64,000 bases of DNA, from positions 37,097,956-37,161,955 of the forward strand of contig CM049318.1 in NCBI GenBank assembly GCA_026874595.1. Direction: 5' to 3'. The notes below the pieces were generated by a model. That model made no database searches, was not told where the DNA came from, and saw only the letters and a program-made list of their open reading frames with translations. The stretch's first letter is position 1; the number at the start of each line of letters is the position of its first letter. The position numbers were made by a program, and so were the translations under genes. Shown piece by piece: positions 60,305 through 64,000 of this stretch. The stretch is from Sipunculus nudus. Its lineage: Eukaryota; Annelida; Sipuncula; Golfingiida; Sipunculidae.

Positions 60305-61025
60305 TTATAATAGGACTGCCGTACTGCCCGACAGTACTGGCGGATTCTCCTTCCGTTCAGAACTCAGTCTTTCTGGTAAGAGGCTAGCCTGAATGTGGGC
60401 TTGAGTCTCAAGCCAGATCCTGTGCATTCTTTGTATTCTGTCATTCAATGCATGAGCCATATTAGGATCAAAGTTGGGTAATGGAGTATTTGGATGTCTT
60501 CCGAATACAACAAGATATAGGGACTTCCCTGTTGCCTCGTTACGGGAACTGTCATGCGCCCATTGAACATCACTAAGGGATGCTCATTGGTCACGGTTAT
60601 TTGCAAAATTCCTCGACAGTTGTTCCCTAACTGTCCGATTTGCTCTCTCGATTTATCCCATTAATTTGCGGGTGGTAGGCCGTAGACCTTTTGTATTCTA
60701 TGCCCAGTTCTTTAAGTTCTCTAAGCCCTAGCATTGAATTCTAGGCCAATGTCTGTGAGGATAGTTCTAGTAGTGCCATACCGAGCAAATTATTGCTGGT
60801 GTAGAGCTGTCAATACTGTCCGTTAAAGTGAATATCTCCAAAATTGAACTAAGGAGGCCAATGACTGTAAGGACATACTTGTTTTTGTTCTCACTAGCAA
60901 CAAATGGACATACAAGGTCACAGGAGAGGAATTTGAGACACCGTGTGGGCACAGGCATTTCCTAAATAGCCTTTCTGTCTCTTTTTTTTTGTCCTCTGCG
61001 AGGTGCAGTTCGGGCAGTTGTGAAT
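60305..61025 (-). pseudogene. Ty3/gypsy integrase relic
   Basis: HNCPNC at 61005-61022 is the second half of the H2C2 zinc-binding motif. The core follows with ENKNKYVLTVIG (after a DLVCPF segment) and, after frame breaks, TAYHPQING, near which the third catalytic acid is expected. A C-terminal stretch reads in frame to a stop near 60309. Confidence 0.8.
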
Positions 61026-61209
61026 GACCCGCTGTACTGATCTTATCGGTCCAGTAAACATGTACGTTTCATTCACCCTATATGTTTTGATAACTCAGAT
61101 ATGGCCTAGCTGAAGATGTGCATTTCTATGACATTTTCTTGATAAGGATGTGGCATCACATACTTAGGGTACTGTGCCCCTCCACGCCCCCACGCCCCCC
61201 CCCCCCTTA

Positions 61210-61990
61210 TTAGGTGACCGCAAGTTTTAGTGCCCCATCAATCAGTCGTGGATACGGTTGGCCCTTTTGAGCTTTTCGTTTCAGTGTTGGGAACTGTAAT
61301 GTTTGGGTCTCGATAATGGCATCCAAATAGATGTCATACACATTTGGTGCTGTAACAGGAATAAAATCCTCAGCTTCACCATCCTTCTCAGAGACTGCAT
61401 ATTTTACTGCTCCTGGGGAGACACAGGCTATGACCGACGGTTCTGGCAACGGTGGTATCGGCTTTGATGTGTTCAGTCTGGACAAGTTATCTGCTTTTAC
61501 ATTCAGGCAGCCCTCCTTATACACCATTTTGGGAGTAAGTCCCGCTATTTTCGAGGTAAACAGACTCTGCAAAAGTTCTGTGGTCAGTGTAAAATGTACA
61601 CCGACTACCGTTAGCTTTGTAAGGGCTACCATGACAGCCAGACCTTCTTGCTCGATCGTAGAGTAATGACGCTGTGCTGGGGTTAGTCTGTGTGACACAT
61701 ACTCAATAACTCTTTCTGTTTCATTGTCATTCAGGTGTACCAACACAGCGCTTATATCCACATTTGATGCATAGATGAACAGGTGTTAAGGCTTTTTTGG
61801 GGATCTGGAAAGTCCATCACCTAGGGTGAGACAAGGTTTTCCAGTTTTTGGAAGGCAGCATCGGGTTATGGGTCCCAGTGGAACTTAGCATGTTTCTTTG
61901 TCAATGCCACTAGTGAGGCTGCAATTTCGGCATATTATTTTACGAACTCCCGTGAAACCCACAGGTACCTATAGGCTGCAGACACCCTTC
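61210..61990 (-). pseudogene. Ty3/gypsy RNase H relic
   Basis: DISAVLVHLNDNETERVIEY and SHRLTPAQRHYSTIEQEGLA are RNase H motifs of Ty3/gypsy elements. Later sequence (KADNLSRL) marks the end of the domain. The link to the reverse transcriptase (61.77-61.97 kb) is frame-disrupted. Confidence 0.82.
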
Positions 61991-62820
61991 GCATTTTTGT
62001 AAGCTGCCAAGTTTCCTATAGCTTCAGTCTCTTTTGGATCTTGCAGTTTGTCTTCTGCTGATATAATGTGGCCCAGAAGTTTTACTGCTGGTCTTGCAAA
62101 ATTGCATTTGAAGCCTTGAGTATGTTTCAAATTATACCGTTGAATACAAAAAAAAAGTACCTCCAGCAAGTGTTTGCACAGTACCTCTCAGCTTAAACGA
62201 CAATATCATCTATATAGTCACTAACAGTCATCTAAATAGTTGTCTAACAGAACCAGAATAAGGTTTCTGGAATGAAGACGACGTCACTGGGAGCCCAATG
62301 GGCAGAGTCCGCTTGGTGTGGCCATTGCTGAACGGGGTATGCTGTCAGGATGCATAGCTATTTATTGGTACCCTGACTTCAAATCGAGGATGAAAAACAC
62401 TTGTAAGTCAAATATATCCTATAAGCGAGGGAGAGGACACTTTTCTGCCTGGATTGTCTGATGGACCTTCCGGTAGTCGACTTCCAGCCGAACTGAACCA
62501 TCCGGTTTGTCTACCAGGCACCCAGGACAATTGTAGGGTGACCTACTGGGTCTAATGATCCCTTCCTTTAGAAGTCTTATAAGTTCCTGGTCAAGCAACT
62601 TTTTCTTTGCCAGGGATCTATAAATAAGGGATCGATGTAACAACCCCTTTGTCCAGACTCGCGATGGCGGTATACTTGAAATAGACATATTCTCCTCTGA
62701 TGAGGCAAACACATTGCCGAACTGTGTAAGGACATGATCCAGGTCTGCATCGGCATAGCACGGCCTTGTGATGAAGATTTTAGATGGTGTTCCCACGTAT
62801 ATATGTGTAATATTGAACAA
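61969..62820 (-). pseudogene. Ty3/gypsy reverse transcriptase relic
   Basis: The domain opens with LLKEGIIRPSRSPYNCP and KPDGSVRLEVDYRKV, standard Ty3/gypsy RT motifs (63-kb side). The catalytic YxDD box is present as YIDD at 62205-62216, in a different frame. The thumb region with LLGHIISAEDKLQDP follows near 62.0-62.15 kb. At least three frame changes and several stops lie between these motifs. Confidence 0.85.
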
Positions 62821-63214
62821 ACGACGAAGTTAGGGTATTTTGTTCAAGGTCAAGATCGGCACAGCCGCTGTTCAGGACGTCAGTCCATAAGATCAGATCA
62901 TGTGGTAGGTCTGATACCACGAAGAGGCGTAACAAGATTTGAGAAAAAAAAACATAGGTTATGCCAGAAACTACCAGCTAATTCCTTCTGACGGACTGGA
63001 GCCCATGGAACGGGGAAGGGGGTTCTTCCAATGAGGTTTTAATTCATGTGTAGGTTAATGAAAATATCATGCCACATCAACGAAACAGCCGCCATGATGT
63101 CAATAAAAGCTTCTAGGCTAGCTCCAGCATATTGTAATCTAACTAATGGGCGTTCCTGTTGATGTCGTGATGCGGTCTGTACCAGTTTAAATGACTGCGG
63201 TCTGATGAGCTGAT

Positions 63215-63840
63215 TCATAGTATATGTATTACCGTTATGGCATGTTTTTGTTCAGAGGGTTGTACAGCATGAACTTGCTGACCTGATTGCCAAAATCTGA
63301 CCATAGGTTCAATATACTGGGCATATTGACCAGTGACCAGCTTTTTAGGTCTGTTCATTTGTTGATGCTTTGTGTGTTGCTTGGGGTTTTGTGGCCCATT
63401 GGCCAAGAGTGCTTGTTCTCTTGAGGGCATAGCACCGGCTGCAGCTGCTTGTGTCCTACTTTTGTGCAGTAATAACAGACAGGTCGGTTTTAATTTGTGC
63501 ATGTATATCTTGTGTAAGGTTATTGTTTCCTGTGTGTTGTCGGAGAGTCAAAACGTCAGATAAGTTTGAGATCTATGTGACTAGGGGTTTCGCATCTCAT
63601 GTCAGCCTCAGGGTCTGAAGTGCATTATGTTTCTGGCCATTTGCGTGGCCTCATCTATATCCTTGCATTTGAGGGCTGCTCTTACTGCAGCAGCACTCCT
63701 CAGACTGCGTGCAGTATTGTACAATTTCTTCAATTTTGTCAGTGGGCAGGATATTCCCATACAATTCAACTACCATTTGTATGGAGGTGTCATTATGTTC
63801 CTCTAGCACTGTTTGTGATTTTTGTCTGTGCTTGATCAAG
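63215..63840 (-). pseudogene. Gag-like region with zinc knuckle (Ty3/gypsy relic)
   Basis: At 63451-63477 the minus strand encodes CYYCTKVGH, the front of a CCHC nucleic-acid-binding knuckle. The final cysteine is displaced. Upstream (63.65-63.84 kb) is an open stretch compatible with gag, but I could not identify a capsid motif. Stops separate the pieces. Confidence 0.55.
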
Positions 63841-64000
63841 TGAGTTTTTTGAGATGACAGAAAAGTAATCTTGATGTGTTAAATGATTTCCTGAAAAGTT
63901 ACACTTTGAGTAACCTTTCCCTTTATTTGTTGTTTTTCTCAACAGGAACACTCAACACTTTGCGACTCCGTCCAGACAGAGTGAATGACAGACTGAAAAA

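Larger units (their letters stand above)
60300..64000 (-). mobile_element. Decayed Ty3/gypsy-type LTR retrotransposon, gag-pol, running off the right edge
   Basis: Minus-strand order is a gag-like zinc knuckle (about 63.46 kb), reverse transcriptase (62.82-61.97 kb), RNase H (61.76-61.21 kb) and integrase (61.02-60.3 kb), the Ty3/gypsy order. Frames are interrupted by stops and frameshifts throughout. The 5' LTR must lie beyond 64000 if it exists, and no clear 3' LTR was recognised at 59.5-60.3 kb. The element is an inactive relic. Confidence 0.85.

Overview
This is a eukaryotic, AT-rich, intron-bearing and repeat-dense stretch, most likely from a lophotrochozoan and probably a bivalve mollusc. 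That assignment is an inference from the gene style (a secreted protein alternating von Willebrand A and EGF domains) and from dispersed repeats of a kind I associate with bivalve genomes. No bacterial-style operons, rRNA or CRISPR arrays are present.

The one clear host protein gene lies on the minus strand from 46688 (start codon) to 25759 (stop codon). I could thread 14 exons with GT/AG boundaries and fully consistent phases. The spliced reading frame is 3861 nt, predicting 1286 residues: a signal peptide, six von Willebrand factor A (vWA) domains and three EGF domains in the order vWA1-vWA2-vWA3-EGF1-vWA4-EGF2-vWA5-EGF3-vWA6. Five vWA domains keep the complete metal-binding (MIDAS) residues; vWA1 has lost them. 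The domain set resembles matrilin-like and mollusc shell or byssus matrix proteins, but the exact role cannot be read from sequence. A tRNA-Thr(UGU) gene or recent pseudogene sits in the tenth intron, on the same strand.

Everything else is mobile-element and repeat sequence or unrecognised spacer. From left to right: a foldback element with palindrome-rich arms (9.5-11.4 kb), a 150-bp tandem-repeat element (11.5-12.2 kb), tRNA-like SINE pieces (14-15.5 kb), a CR1/L2-like LINE scrap (17.7 kb), a 5'-truncated LINE with an 11-bp target duplication (18.4-19.6 kb), a GC-rich dispersed repeat, and then the vWA gene. Its long introns hold tandem-repeat elements, pogo-like MITEs, a palindrome and a second foldback element with an 8-bp target duplication (42.3-44.2 kb). 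Upstream of the gene are two tandem (TA)n-flanked units (47.5-49.2 kb), two more tandem-repeat elements (51.2-56.3 kb, the larger with a period near 337 bp), a LINE reverse-transcriptase scrap (57.9 kb), and a decayed Ty3/gypsy pol region running off the right edge (60.3-64 kb).

The best candidates for something undescribed are the two foldback families with tandemly repeated subterminal arms, the group of elements that carry internal tandem arrays next to GTCC-repeat heads, and the (TA)n-flanked tandem units. No new enzymatic or defence-like system is visible.
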